From positions 1-64,000 of the forward strand of contig QANT01005716.1 of NCBI GenBank assembly GCA_003254885.1: a stretch of DNA of 64,000 bases, given 5' to 3'. Below, one piece after another: positions 34,724-45,650 of the stretch (within the stretch, counting starts at the first letter, position 1; each line of letters opens with the position of its first letter). A model generated the notes under the pieces. That model was not told the origin of the DNA, made no database searches, and saw only the letters and a program-made list of their open reading frames with translations. Source of the stretch: Purshia tridentata. Lineage: Eukaryota > Streptophyta > Magnoliopsida > Rosales > Rosaceae. Made by a program: the position numbers and the translations under genes.

Positions 34724-35351
34724 CCAGTAAATAAAAAACTATAACAACTAGATGGCCAGCATGCAGACACAACATGGACAACGTAAAGACAATATCTGGA
34801 TACAACTTGAATATGCAGCCTAGAAAGAACATAACACTATCTTTGGGGACCACAGTCAACAACAACATACACGTACCGAAAAACAATAGTCAACGGTCGT
34901 CCATCTTGTTCCAAAGGTCTCAGGGTGCTCCGCCTGCCGCTTCCGAAGCAGCCAGAAAGCTATGTCAATATGCTGTGTTGTCATGGAACAAAAGGGGTTA
35001 GAATAGTAGCATAATCAACGGCAGGGTGTTAGTACAACCAGTAAATAAAAAACTATAACAACTAGATGGGCAGCATGCAGACACAACATGGACAACGTAA
35101 AGACAATATCTGGATACAACTTGAATATGCAGCCTAGAAAGAACATAACACTATCTTTGGGGACCACAGTCAACAACAACATACACGTACCGAAAAACAA
35201 TAGTCAACGGTCGTCCATCTTGTTCCAAAGGTCTCAGGGTGCTCCGCCTGCCGCTTCCGAAGCAGCCAGAAAGCTATGTCAATATGCTGTGTTGTCATGG
35301 AACAAAAGGGGGTAGAATAGTAGCATAATCAACGGCAGGGTGTTAGTTTGG
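34724..35351. repeat. 314-bp tandem duplication inside the protease gene
   Basis: The block starting GTAAATAAAAAACTATAAC at 34727 recurs at 35041, a period of 314 bp, and the two copies are almost identical. Each holds the same 96-bp exon (encoding HIDIAFWLLRKRQAEHPETF) with its AG and GT borders. The truncated protease copy at 17530-17625 has this exon only once, so the duplication is specific to this copy and recent. Confidence 0.85.
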
Positions 35352-36499
35352 TTTTGGTTCGCATAGAACATTAATGTCAACTTACATCAGTGCCAAGCCA
35401 GCATGCAGGTTTTAGGAGCTGATTCATGAACCTGCGGTCAGCTTGGAGACAATTCCCAACGAACAACAACCAGGCACTGTATAAACATACATATGCAACC
35501 TTACTTGACATGAGGAAAGGATTTGACAACACACATACCTGGGGTTTTCATCCCAATGTTGAAGGTAGCTGAGAAGGTCGTTCATGATCGCGCCCGGGTA
35601 ATGACCAAGAGGATCAAAGTTGACTGCCTCCTGTTGTTTCTTCTGCTTCTTCGCCAGTGGATCGGTTAAAATCGGTTTCAATCTGGCACCTCACCTCTTA
35701 TACCTCCGGCCTCGACCCTCACCAACAGCCATGCTCTCATCACCCTTTCTAGCAACGAATTCTAAGGGTGGAATGATGGCCACACTATCAACGGCTTCTA
35801 CACCGCCCTCTTTGTTGCCCTAGTCAGTGGAAGTTGGAGGATCATCCTTCTACTTTGCACCAACTTGCACATCTGCTGATAAAGGTCCACATAATTGTCG
35901 GGCCTATATGTAGATGGAAAGGCAGCCACTGCATGAGTTTGTGTTTGTGTGTGCAGCGGCTGGTTTGCCAAGACGACTTGGTCACTGTCCACAATGGCCA
36001 TACTTGCTTGAACATCAGGGACTGGCACAAATGACGTCGCTACGTTCAGACACTCGACTATGGGATCACTGCTCTGTTCAGCAGCCACACCTTGATCGTC
36101 CCCCTTATGATCGTCCCCCTCTGACTTCTTATCGCCAGTGGAGGGCCTACCAACGCTGCCCCCAACTGCTGCCAAGTTGGGGGATGCAAGGTTTTCAAAC
36201 CCCGCCGGAGGGGGGGGGGGAAGATCTTCATTCCTCTTAGGCGAGGACTGGAATGAGGAACCGCCAATGGGACTACATCCCTCAACATCCTGCTGCGTGG
36301 TTGATGGCACCAACATGCGCTTGACCTCCACCACTAACTCGGTGACCTTCTCCATTTCGGCCTTAACAATGGCCCTTGTCTCTTTCACCAGGTCAGTCCT
36401 GAGTTGGGCAAGGTCTCTTTCAAACCTCTGCGCCATAGCATGCATCATCTCTGCCTGAGAAAGACAATTACCCTTAGGGTTAGCTTAAAGAATAAACAA

Positions 36500-36660
36500 T
36501 AAAGTTGAAACACAAATTACATATGGTGTACAGATAGTGGACAAGTTGTGGACAACCCAAGGACATCCTTCAATAAGAGTAAGGTGTCCATCATTTGTCG
36601 GCTTTCTGTACACCATTTGTACAGGCCTTGTAAACAGGAAGTGTTACAACATTGTTAACG
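36500..36660. repeat. Partial GTGGACA foldback in an intron
   Basis: GTGTACAGATAGTGGACAAG (about 36532) faces TGTCCATCATTTGTCGGC and GTACACCATTTGTACAGGCC. It matches half of the interior unit of the elements at 23.5 and 25.4 kb and lies between exons 3 and 4 of the protease gene. Confidence 0.6.
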
Positions 36661-38154
36661 CTCATGTTGAACATAGACTGCCATTACCAAAATTCCCATG
36701 ATGAGACAGGTAGTCTAAAAAGCAGGTGTATTATGGAAAAGGTGGTTTACCATTGAGGGGTCTCGCGGCTGGTGAGGGGGTGGGTTGAGCAGCATGGAGG
36801 GAGCATGATGTGCCCCCTACTTCCGAGTTGTTTTTGGCACAACGCCCTTGCTCTTCATTCTCAGCCTCATACCATCTCTCATCCCAATACGTCACAACCT
36901 TCTTAGTTGGCGAGGGCTCGATCACCCGCACGTCCAAATCTTCCTGCACATTTCAAAATAGTAATTTAAATAAAAGTTATGCCTAGTCTCGAAATTCTAC
37001 ACTTTGAAATTGATTTCTGTGTCTTCTGTATTAATTCAATAAACTAAATGAATTAATTTGAACAAGTTTTTCAACGCTTCATTGACCACAGGACCGTAAA
37101 CCTTAATTTTAATTCAAATATTGAATGAATGAGAGAAGTGTGCGATAGCTAACCTCATCAAATACCAGCAACCTCTTCGTCAAGTCCTTCATGGTCAAGC
37201 CTCCAGAGTTCCGCCACCGCAATATGCGGGGGACCGCATCCGGTTCAACCCTTACCACAGCAACCGCGGACAAGAAGCTGGGAAAAGTTTCATACGCCCA
37301 AACCTAGGAGTTAAAACAACAATGGGTGAAAGCATTTTCAGAATTGTTAGAATCCGACATGGTCACACCACGCAGCAAAAAAAAATTAAAAAATAGCTAC
37401 CTAGAGGGCAAACGGGAAGCCTGTGAGTTCGTACTCTAATGACGATTTCCCTTCCTTCACAGCCTTCTCAAACCGTGTTTGGAGATTCAGATCACGAAAT
37501 GAGTCCATCGTCTCAGCATATGACACGGTGCCCCAAGGAAAATTATAAAACTCCTCCAGGTTCTTTGCGACCTTTAGGAACCAGAGGTCAATCTTGTTGC
37601 TCTTTTGTCTTCCCAAGAGGACAAAATATAAAAAATATAGGAGGCCTAGCCAAAATCTGTCCTCGCTGTCCTCACACGTATTAAACTTCAGCTCCAATTC
37701 ATTACAGCTGACGCTCTTTTTTTGGGGAAAATACCTCAACTTCAACCAGGAAGAGTTGTCCATCGCTTCCACTCCATCGTACTCATTGAACTGTATTTCT
37801 GGTCCCGCCAAAATGCAACCCGGTTATAAGGGCAAACTCCCTCTTCCCGAACCTCATAAGTTGCTGCTTCGACAGCATAAACACCATGCCACCACCCTTG
37901 TCATCTTCACATTGTGCCCACCAAAGCAGCAGCCGGTGCACAAGTGGTGCACTGAATCTTAGCCGGTCCTCGGCATCAAGGAAGTGCCCAACAGGGCTGC
38001 CCCGGAATCTGGCCATTTCATCGTCTGTGAACCTGGCCCTTAAGGTTCTCAAGCTCTCAGTGAGCAGCGACCGGCAATTAATTCGGGCTGAGTGTGGAGG
38101 GCACTTGCACTTCAGCTCGTACTTCGAACCACCTGACATATTCCTGAAAAGATG

Positions 38155-38270
38155 TGGACAAACATTAAATTGCAGACATGGTGCGGACAATGGGTGGACA
38201 ATGGGTAGACAATGTGTTGACAGGGAATGGACAATGTGTACACAGAGAGGGGATAATATGTGGACACAGA
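38155..38270. repeat. 11-bp phased GGACAATGGGT array
   Basis: Around 38190-38245 the words CGGACAATGGGT, GGACAATGGGT, AGACAATGTGT, TGACAGGGAAT and GGACAATGTGT follow at 11-bp steps in one orientation, with further GTGGACA words on both sides. It lies immediately upstream of the first supported exon of the protease gene, probably in a 5' UTR intron (a TCTTTTCAG acceptor precedes the ATG at 38139). Confidence 0.65.
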
Positions 38271-39234
38271 ATTTCATAGCTTGCTAGCACATTAATAGTC
38301 GGCATAAGTGCATCTCATGCCCTCAACTGTGATCATGTCGATGACTGTGAGACAAATTTCCTCACAACACAATTGTTTTAGCTTTCTTCATCTTTCAAAT
38401 CCTGTACTATATCCTAAAAGATAAACCGGATTCTACATTAACCGTAATTGTACATTTGAACGATTTTCATTCTCATATGCTAATTTTTTTGTTGGTAAAC
38501 AGGAAGGCCAAAGGCCCAAACACAGTAGCCTACCCACCCAAAAACCGAGAGTAAGAGAGGCCACTACAATCCTCAAATGAAACTTGAATACAACCTAAGG
38601 GGGGTTGGGCGAAAAACCATAAACCCAGATCAATTCTCATATGCTATTTTGACAAATCATCCCCAAATATAAAAACCCAACAATGATCACCACCAAAAGA
38701 CAAGACCCTTTACCCTTCTGCATATTGCATTAATCCCTGTTTTTCTTGCTTTCGGTGCTCCCAGCTCACCATGAGAGTCCCAGTGAACTCTTCACAAAAC
38801 ATCCACTCTCCCAACCTAAAACTCGAACTCAAATGCAACAACAACATATATGAAGTTCAAAAACCTGACCATCCCGCCAAAAATCAGCAGAACCACTTTT
38901 GGGTATGGCGGCCTTCAGCTGGTGATGGACCTTTGGCGCACGGGATGCGGGGAACGTCACGGACGCTCGGCTCTGATGTCAACGTCGGTCTTCCTCGTCT
39001 CTGCTGTCTCCCTGTCTTGCCCCTTTGGTTCGTATACAGTGTTCGCAAGGTCACACAAGCTACGGTTTGCTTTGGAAGTTAACTGGAATAGTGGGAGGTT
39101 ACTGAAGTTAAAGGAGGTAACGGGTTGAGAGTGGAAGTTAACTGGAACGGTTTGGGCATACTGACGGAATGGAGTAGATTAACAGAGGTGGAGATGGACG
39201 TTAGTGGGTGGGGTGGGGGCATATTCGTCCAAAT
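38271..39234. other. Upstream region of the protease gene
   Basis: No domain is recognised. About 38480-38600 has a patch (AGGAAGGCCAAAGGCCCAAA...) of unknown repeat type. GTTAACTGGAA-type words recur at about 39078-39145 and may be sub-terminal repeats of the element that ends at 39325. Confidence 0.4.
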
Positions 39235-39325
39235 TTGGGACAAAAAGCTAGAAAAGTCATAAAATTTTTGTAGGGTGTAAAAAAGTCATTTTGGTATTTA
39301 TTTGGGCTATTTGAGGCAATTTCCC
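39235..39325 (-). mobile_element. Terminus of a MULE-type element
   Basis: Read on the minus strand the end is GGGAAATTGCCTCAAATAGC, followed by AAATAAATACCAAAATGAC. This parallels the ends of the MITEs at 23.5 and 25.4 kb (GGGAAATTTCCACAA...AAAATGAC). The protease gene reads inward from here. The adjacent 9 bases are TTATTAATA. I did not find a matching opposite end with that duplication in the window, so the partner end is either lost or disguised. Confidence 0.6.
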
Positions 39326-40769
39326 TTATTAATATCACATTGATCAATGTGTACAATACTACAACTTGCTATAGTATGCTTTACGTCTATGCGTTATTCC
39401 TAACATATCAGTATAAGCAATAGTACTATGCCCCACATGCTATCCTATTAATATTAATATTGCTAATATTGATTGCCCAATGTGTATGCTATAAAAATGG
39501 TGACACGGCATGCTAACAGTGCTATACTAGTATATTAGTATCATGTTTGATAAAACGGTTTATTATAATTTAGAGCTGTGCAAACTGCAAACCGGCCAAT
39601 TTTAAATAATAAATACTTTATCTTTCCCATTTGTTAAAGTATCACCAATTAAATTGTGCTAGCATACTCCGTGAAATTGCTATAGTGGTACACATTTTGA
39701 ACTAACTTGCTAGCATCAATTGGATGAACACAATAAGACAACCTTATTGTTTCAGTAAATTTTTTACTTTTTCAAGTGTAGTATTATCGTTATACTATCA
39801 CAAAATTGAACAATGGTATAACTGGCAGGGAATGCTAAGAATTGTACACTCCAAACACAATACTGACCACATGTCCACTTCAAAACCTTCATACAATTTA
39901 ACAAACCTTGAGATGTCTTTTTTCATACAATGGATTGTATGAAAATAGTGCTTCATATATCAAACAACTCAAAATTATACTATAGGCAGGCAACTGCGTA
40001 TAATCTTGTCTTTACAAACACCTTACTAGATAGCTAAACAATCTAGAGAAACCACTCCTTTACCCCGGTTCGATTAAGACCAACACCTGACACGCTGAAG
40101 TATATGGCTCGCACTGTCATCTATACACAGTAAAAGGATGACCGTAAAATGCACATGATTTATAACCATTCATGAGATTTCACATTTTAGACATTCAATT
40201 GGCATGTATGTTTAGCCCTTGATGTAGCCATCTATATATTTAATAAGTCTACCTTCTTTGTAACCAATGCACTGACTACAATAAAAAACATAGAGCAAGG
40301 TTTGACAACCAATGTTGCAACTCACCTAAGTGTGGCACCAGTTAAACAATAGGCATATCATGAAGGCAAAGAAATGTATTCCATAAATCAGGGGAGCGGA
40401 CATCACTATAAACCACAAGGATTATATTTTATATATGTGTGTGCATCAGATTACAAAGCTACTATTGATCATTGCAGGGTCTGAATTCATACAGTTAACA
40501 AAACAACCAAGAGATGCATAGTAATACACTTAAACCTTTTGTTCTAAATATCACCACAGTCACAGTACGAGTGATTCAATCTCATGTATTAAGTGGACCC
40601 ATGAACATCAAGTGGTCGAGTGAGAGGGCGATCGACTGCTGTGCCAACAATATCAACTCTATGCTCAAGCTAGTCAAGGTCCACACCAAGCCTATCCATA
40701 ATTTGTGCACCACACACATAACCGGCAGATGTGGTTGTCATGTTATACAAATTATGAGGCTGTGTATTA
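39326..40769. other. AT-rich DNA without a gene
   Basis: No coding region or clear repeat is visible apart from short TAATATTAATATTGC runs near 39445-39470. Confidence 0.5.
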
Positions 40770-43700
40770 ACCGCCACATGCCATCCAGGTTCTAGGGGGT
40801 CCTCCAAGTAGAATACTTGCTGACCATGTGAGGAGATTCAAAAGGTGTCTCAGACTGTTGCAATTGCTCGAATGACACCATAGTGAACCCGAACTCGTTC
40901 TTTTTAAGCCCAGTGTGGATATCTGCCTAGTCACAGTCAAAAAGCACCACCTTCCGACTTTCATCATATTAAAACTCTATGATATCCATTAGTACCCAAT
41001 AATAGCCCACCGATCCTACCCGTGGGTTTCAGTCTTTTGTACTAGCGTAGCTATTAGTATCTACTATGACAAATACACCATTGTTTTGTGTTTTTTTCAA
41101 TGTGTCGACCTCTTTTATCGAAAACCATTTACCAAAGCGCCTTGCCCATCATCTAGGACCGTATGACAATGCAATTAAGTCCGCCTCTACATCATTGTCA
41201 CCTTCAACCAAATGATTCACCTACATAACCCACAAATAGTACAAACAGAAGTTAGAAATTAGGTAGTGCTGGTGTCATAATCAATTTGGCAACGTGTGCA
41301 CTACTTACACAGGGAACTTTTATGCTTACATGAGACTGAAATGCTTGGGTGAGTGTGCTATCAACATGGGTGTTCGCCACTAAAAGGGTGGTGGGCCTGT
41401 CCCTAGCTACACGTATGGCCACTCGATGCTTTTAATGTGGATTGAATACAGTACGACCAGGATGTTCAGTTTTACAGAATGCATAAAATAACAAATTATG
41501 TACAGAACTAAAAAAATTGCATTGGCTGTATATTAGCTGGCTGCAAAAACATGTAAATTGGCAGACAATAACATACCTAATGAATGACTCCACCATGTTG
41601 CAAATGAAAAGCACTGTACAATGTACTCGTTCCCAAACGCCACTGTCTAATGAAAACAGTGTGGAACTACCCGTAAAATTACCAAGTCTATAGAAGATGG
41701 TAAAACCAGTGCAAGCAACATTTTCACCATCATATCTGTTTCGGCTAACTTGGTTATGCCGAGTTTGAACTCCTTGCAAATACATAGAGCAAAACGAAAG
41801 GCATTCATGCATAAGGTACCTTTCGGCTATACTACCCTCTGGTCTACTGGGGTTTCTGACATACGATTCTGAGATACGATTTTAACGTGTGTAGATACCT
41901 TTCAAATACAGTGCCACAATTAGGGTCTTACATTGTAGTGAAATAAGCATTATATTCAATAGCAGATAGGGATCGTGTTTTATTCACATTGTCTATAAAA
42001 CCTCATACATAAACAATTTCAGTATGTAATAACTATACTAACCTCTCAATTGGATACATCCATCTATACTGGACTGGACCCCCAATAGCAGCTTCGTTTC
42101 CTAGATGAATTGGCAAATGAACCATGACATTAAAAAATTTCGGGGGACAAATACACTCCAGTTGGCACAATGTAACTGCTATCTGGTGATTGAGATCAAG
42201 GAAGGCTTCTGAGGTGGAGGATTTGTTACAAATATTCTTGAAAAATGTACATAACTCAAAAATTATTTGAGTGGTGGTTTTTGGCAATCTCCTCCAGATG
42301 GCGAGTGGGACCAGATGCTGAATAAGAACATGACAGTCGTGACTCTTGAGTACGAATATCTTTTTCTCACTCACATTTATGCACCTGTTAATGTTTGGAG
42401 AGTAATCGTCAGGGATTTTCACGCTCTTCAACAATTGACAAAACATGAGTTTCTCGGTTGCACTCAAAGTGAAGGCAGCCGGTGGTAGGTAAGTTTATTT
42501 CCACGCCTTACCGCATGCAGCCGAGGCTTCCAGTTTAGAAGTTCCAAATCAACTCGTGCATGTATTCCATCCTGGTTCTTGCCTAACAGTCCCAACAGCA
42601 TACCAACAAGACTATCACTCAAATTCTTTTCGATGTGCATAACATCGAGATTATGGCATGGTAGGTTGAACTCCTAATATGGGAAGGTGAAGAAAATACT
42701 TCGTATTTTCCATGGACCTGTGTATTCAACATAAGCTCTAGCAATGGACTGCTGCTCCACAAAAGGCTTCTATCGTTTTTTACCAACCTTGAAAGATAAA
42801 GTGGATAGCTAACGTAAACAGTTAGTCCCAATCAAAGGGACTGGGGCCACATGTGTCTCAGAATGACCATTAAATGCAGCCTTCTCCCTCCTAAACCTAT
42901 GATTTCTTTGGAGGAACCTCCTATGGCCCAAATAGTAGTGTTTACATCCTCTCTTCAAGAATTGAGACTCCGTAGAGTGAGCACACTAGGGGCAAGCCAT
43001 TTTACCCTTCGTGCTCCATCCAGACAAATTAGCATATGCAGGAAAATCATTTATGGTCTACAACAGTGTAGCATGCTTGTTAATGCTCTGGTCACTACTA
43101 ATGTCATTCGTGGCTACACCTTCATCCCATAGTTGTTCTAGCTCAGCCATCAGAGGTTCCAAATAAATGTCTATAACATTACCCGGTGCCTTGGGTCCCA
43201 GAATCAACAAAGACAAAAATAGGTAAGGTTGCTTCAAGCACATCCATAGGGGCAAGTTGTACACTGTAATCACCACTGGCCACGTGTTGTGTTGACTGCT
43301 CATCTACCCAAATGGATTAAAACCATCACTTGCTAAACCAAGCCTCACACTCCTAGGTTCACTTGCGAACTGGGGGAAGTGGGTGTCTAACTCCTTCCAA
43401 GTTGGGGAGTCAACCGAATGCCTCATGACACCGTCATTGACACGTTTGGTAGTGTGCCAAGTCATATGTGGAGCGGTGTGCCTTGGCATGTACAAGCATT
43501 GGAGTCTGGGCAGAGTGAGAAGTACCTCAACACCTTGGCAGCCACTTTGTGACCAGTCTCCAATCTAAGTATTCTAAATGATGAACCAGTCAGCGCCACA
43601 GACTTTGCATACCACCTCGTTTCGATTGTCCTTTTTCAAACAACATGAAATCGTGTGTGCAAGCATTTATCTTCTCGTAAGACAACCCAAGTTGTCCAAT

Positions 43701-44100
43701 AAGTTTTCGAGTGTGATAAAATGAGGGTGGCAGCATTTCACCTTTAGGAAATGATTTTTTTAGGAAGGAGAAGAGATCTCATACTGACTTGTTTGTCCAC
43801 CCGTGTAAACACTTGAGGTGATACAATGCCACAATGAACTCTAGTTTTTTCTTTCATTCACAACCTAGATAAAGAAGGGAGTCTGTGTCCTCAACAAATT
43901 TGTAAAAATGTTGGGCATTTGGTGTGCACCCACTGAATGCTTGTGGGATTATAGAGGTTTCATCTAGACTTGCACTCGTACTGGGTGGTTGGAACAAATT
44001 ATCTAGCAAACAGTGCATACCAAACATATCACCTGGACCTTGCTCAAACACTATGACCTCCGGGTCGACCATGGGTGTCATGTCCCAAAATAGGGCTTAG
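40770..44100 (-). pseudogene. CACTA (En/Spm) TNP2-type transposase, decayed
   Basis: Domains occur in the usual plant CACTA order on the minus strand. The TNP2 N-terminal part lies at 44081-43600 (ECIVALYHLKCLHGWTNKSV-like, SYEKINACTHDFMLF). The TNP2 core lies at 43495-42620 (VRLGLASDGFNPFG, NTWPVVITVYNLPLWMCLKQ then PYLFLSLLILGPKAPGN, CPLCSLYG-like). DUF4218 lies at 42467-42033 (LKSHDCHVLIQHLVPLAIW, MVHLPIHLGNEA, GPVQYRWMYPIERLV). A short linker is at 41812-41600, and DUF4216 is at about 41220-40770 (YYWVLMDIIEF, SRKVVLFDCD, KKNEFGFTMVSFEQL). Several in-frame stops and frame changes are present, at least four stops in DUF4216 alone. The enzyme would cut and paste elements with CACTA ends, but no such ends were found nearby. 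Confidence 0.8.
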
Positions 44101-45122
44101 AAGAAATTCCCTTTTTGGGCCACTTGACAGCCGCCACGTCGATTATTTAACCTTAGAATGTGTCACTAAGTCCTAGTAACACCATTACAAAATTAAATAA
44201 CCAACGTAAGACTTGTTTTGAAAAAGATGGGTTGGATCAGAGAGAAAAACACGTAGCGGAAAACACTTGAAAATACAACTTAAATAAAACCAACCCAGAC
44301 GGGTAAGAAGTTTTACAAAAACATGACTTTCAAAGAGGTCATGCTTGAGCACCAATCCCAAAGTGGGTACCAACCATCTACTCAAAAGCTATTCGGAAAA
44401 TTTCAAATGAAAAGGAAAGATAGTTCGAACTGATATATTAGAGAGTTCAACAAAGCAACCGACTTAACAAAAAGGAAAGACCTTATTGAGAACACTTTGG
44501 ATTAAATAAAGAATATATCACACAAAGATTATACCAATGAACAATATATATATAATTATATAGTCCAATTATTGGGTACGACCAAGGATTTAAAGTTCCA
44601 TATTTGCGGAAATCTCGATGGAAATTTTGACCAAATTTCAATTTCGCTAGGGTTTAGACAAAAACGACGAAAATTGCTATCAAACAATGGAAATTTTGAA
44701 TGAAACTTTAGCATATGCTTATTTAACATATTATCTACTACATTTATAAAAAACATTGAAGGAATCAAACCATATTTTAGGTTTCATGTGACATAAGGTG
44801 AATATAATGCGCGCGGGAGGCAAATTCTATTAAATAAAATTAATATAATGAATAAGTGAAATTATTGTATTCTTTTTTAATTTATAATCTATACACTAAA
44901 CCATATATACCATATAATCTATATTCTATATTCTTTAAGATATAATATAGGATATTAGGGTTTAGGCCCTTTAGGGTATTTTTTATTATTATTTTTATAT
45001 AAAATGTATTAGGAATTTAGGATTTAGGGTTTAAAAATTACTAAACGAAACTCCAAAACCAAAGAGCCAAACCAATTCTCAAATGAAACTCTAAAGCCAA
45101 AGGGCCAAATGAAACTCCAAAT
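44101..45122. other. AT-rich DNA without a gene
   Basis: There is no recognisable domain. Positions 44570-44700 hold a GGGTACGACC...GGAAATTTTGACC text that returns loosely at about 45725-45890, so these may be parts of one dispersed repeat. GAAACTCCAAA/GAAACTCTAAA words recur at about 45045-45120. Confidence 0.45.
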
Positions 45123-45650
45123 CCTTTTTTTTGTTTTTTCCCAATTGCCCAAAGGCCTCAAACCCTAAACCCCAATCAACCCTAAACTTTTTTTCTTTCT
45201 TTTTATTTTTTTTCCTTTCTTTCTTTTTTTTTCCTTTTTTTTTCTCTTTTTTCTTCTTTTCTTCCTTTTTCTTTTTTCTTTTTTCTTCTTTCCTTCCCAT
45301 GTTCCACATGCCTCTCTCTTCTTCTTTTTTCCTTTTTTTTTTCTTTCCCTAGTTTTGCGGCACCTTACCTCCTACCAACCTGCCTCATTTTTTTTTTGTT
45401 TTTTCCTCCCTTCCTTTCTTCCCCCTTTCCCAGCATTCCCATCTTCCTCCTTACTTTCTCTTCCACCTTTTCCAAAATTCCCCCACAGGCTTCTGACCCT
45501 GCCTCTCTCTTTTTTCTTTTTCTTTTCCCTCATTTCTTCCCATCCCCAGATCCCACTTCCCTAGTGCTGAGATCCCCAGATCTTTTTTCTCTCTTCTCTC
45601 TCCACCCTGCTCCTCATCTCATCTTTCATCTCTCTCAATCTCCCAATGCC
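45123..45650. repeat. 0.5-kb polypyrimidine tract
   Basis: The plus strand is almost only C and T, with long runs such as CTTTTTTTCTTTCTTTTT. Open frames here encode Phe/Ser or Lys/Glu runs and are not genes. Confidence 0.9.

Larger units (their letters stand above)
34000..38139 (-). pseudogene. DUF1985/Ulp1-type protease gene, fuller copy
   Basis: Supported exons: 38139-37401, 37303-37154, 36943-36751, 36454-35539, 35476-35386, 35286-35191 (duplicated at 34972-34877), 34667-34264 and 34141-34000. Exons 1-2 carry DUF1985 (LVHRLLLWWAQCEDDKGGG, FALITGL, SNKIDLWFLKVAKNLEEFYN and FPWGTVSYAETMDSF, VWAYETFPSF). Exon 4 has a coiled coil (MAQRFERDLAQLRTDL) and Pro-rich linker. The last exons hold the C48 peptidase with all four catalytic residues: DRHWVAVVIDL, VYDS, VPQQTNG and GDCGVFALKF. 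The last two are split by an intron. Stop at 34002-34000. Such genes are known MULE cargo. Decay: a frame change near 37811, an in-frame TAG at the end of exon 1 where the family has Gln, stops in exon 4 and one duplicated exon. Confidence 0.75.

Noticed and set aside
38140-38277. N-terminal extension MKFCVHILSPLCVHIVHSLS of the protease gene
   Set aside because: It is a translation of the GTGGACA array upstream of a TCTTTTCAG acceptor. The start at 38139 fits better.
38572-38600. CACTACAA string as a possible CACTA element end
   Set aside because: No matching inverted end or 3-bp duplication could be found around the transposase at 40.8-44.1 kb.
45091-45564. Lys/Glu-rich and Phe/Ser-rich open frames
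   Set aside because: They are translations of the polypyrimidine tract.
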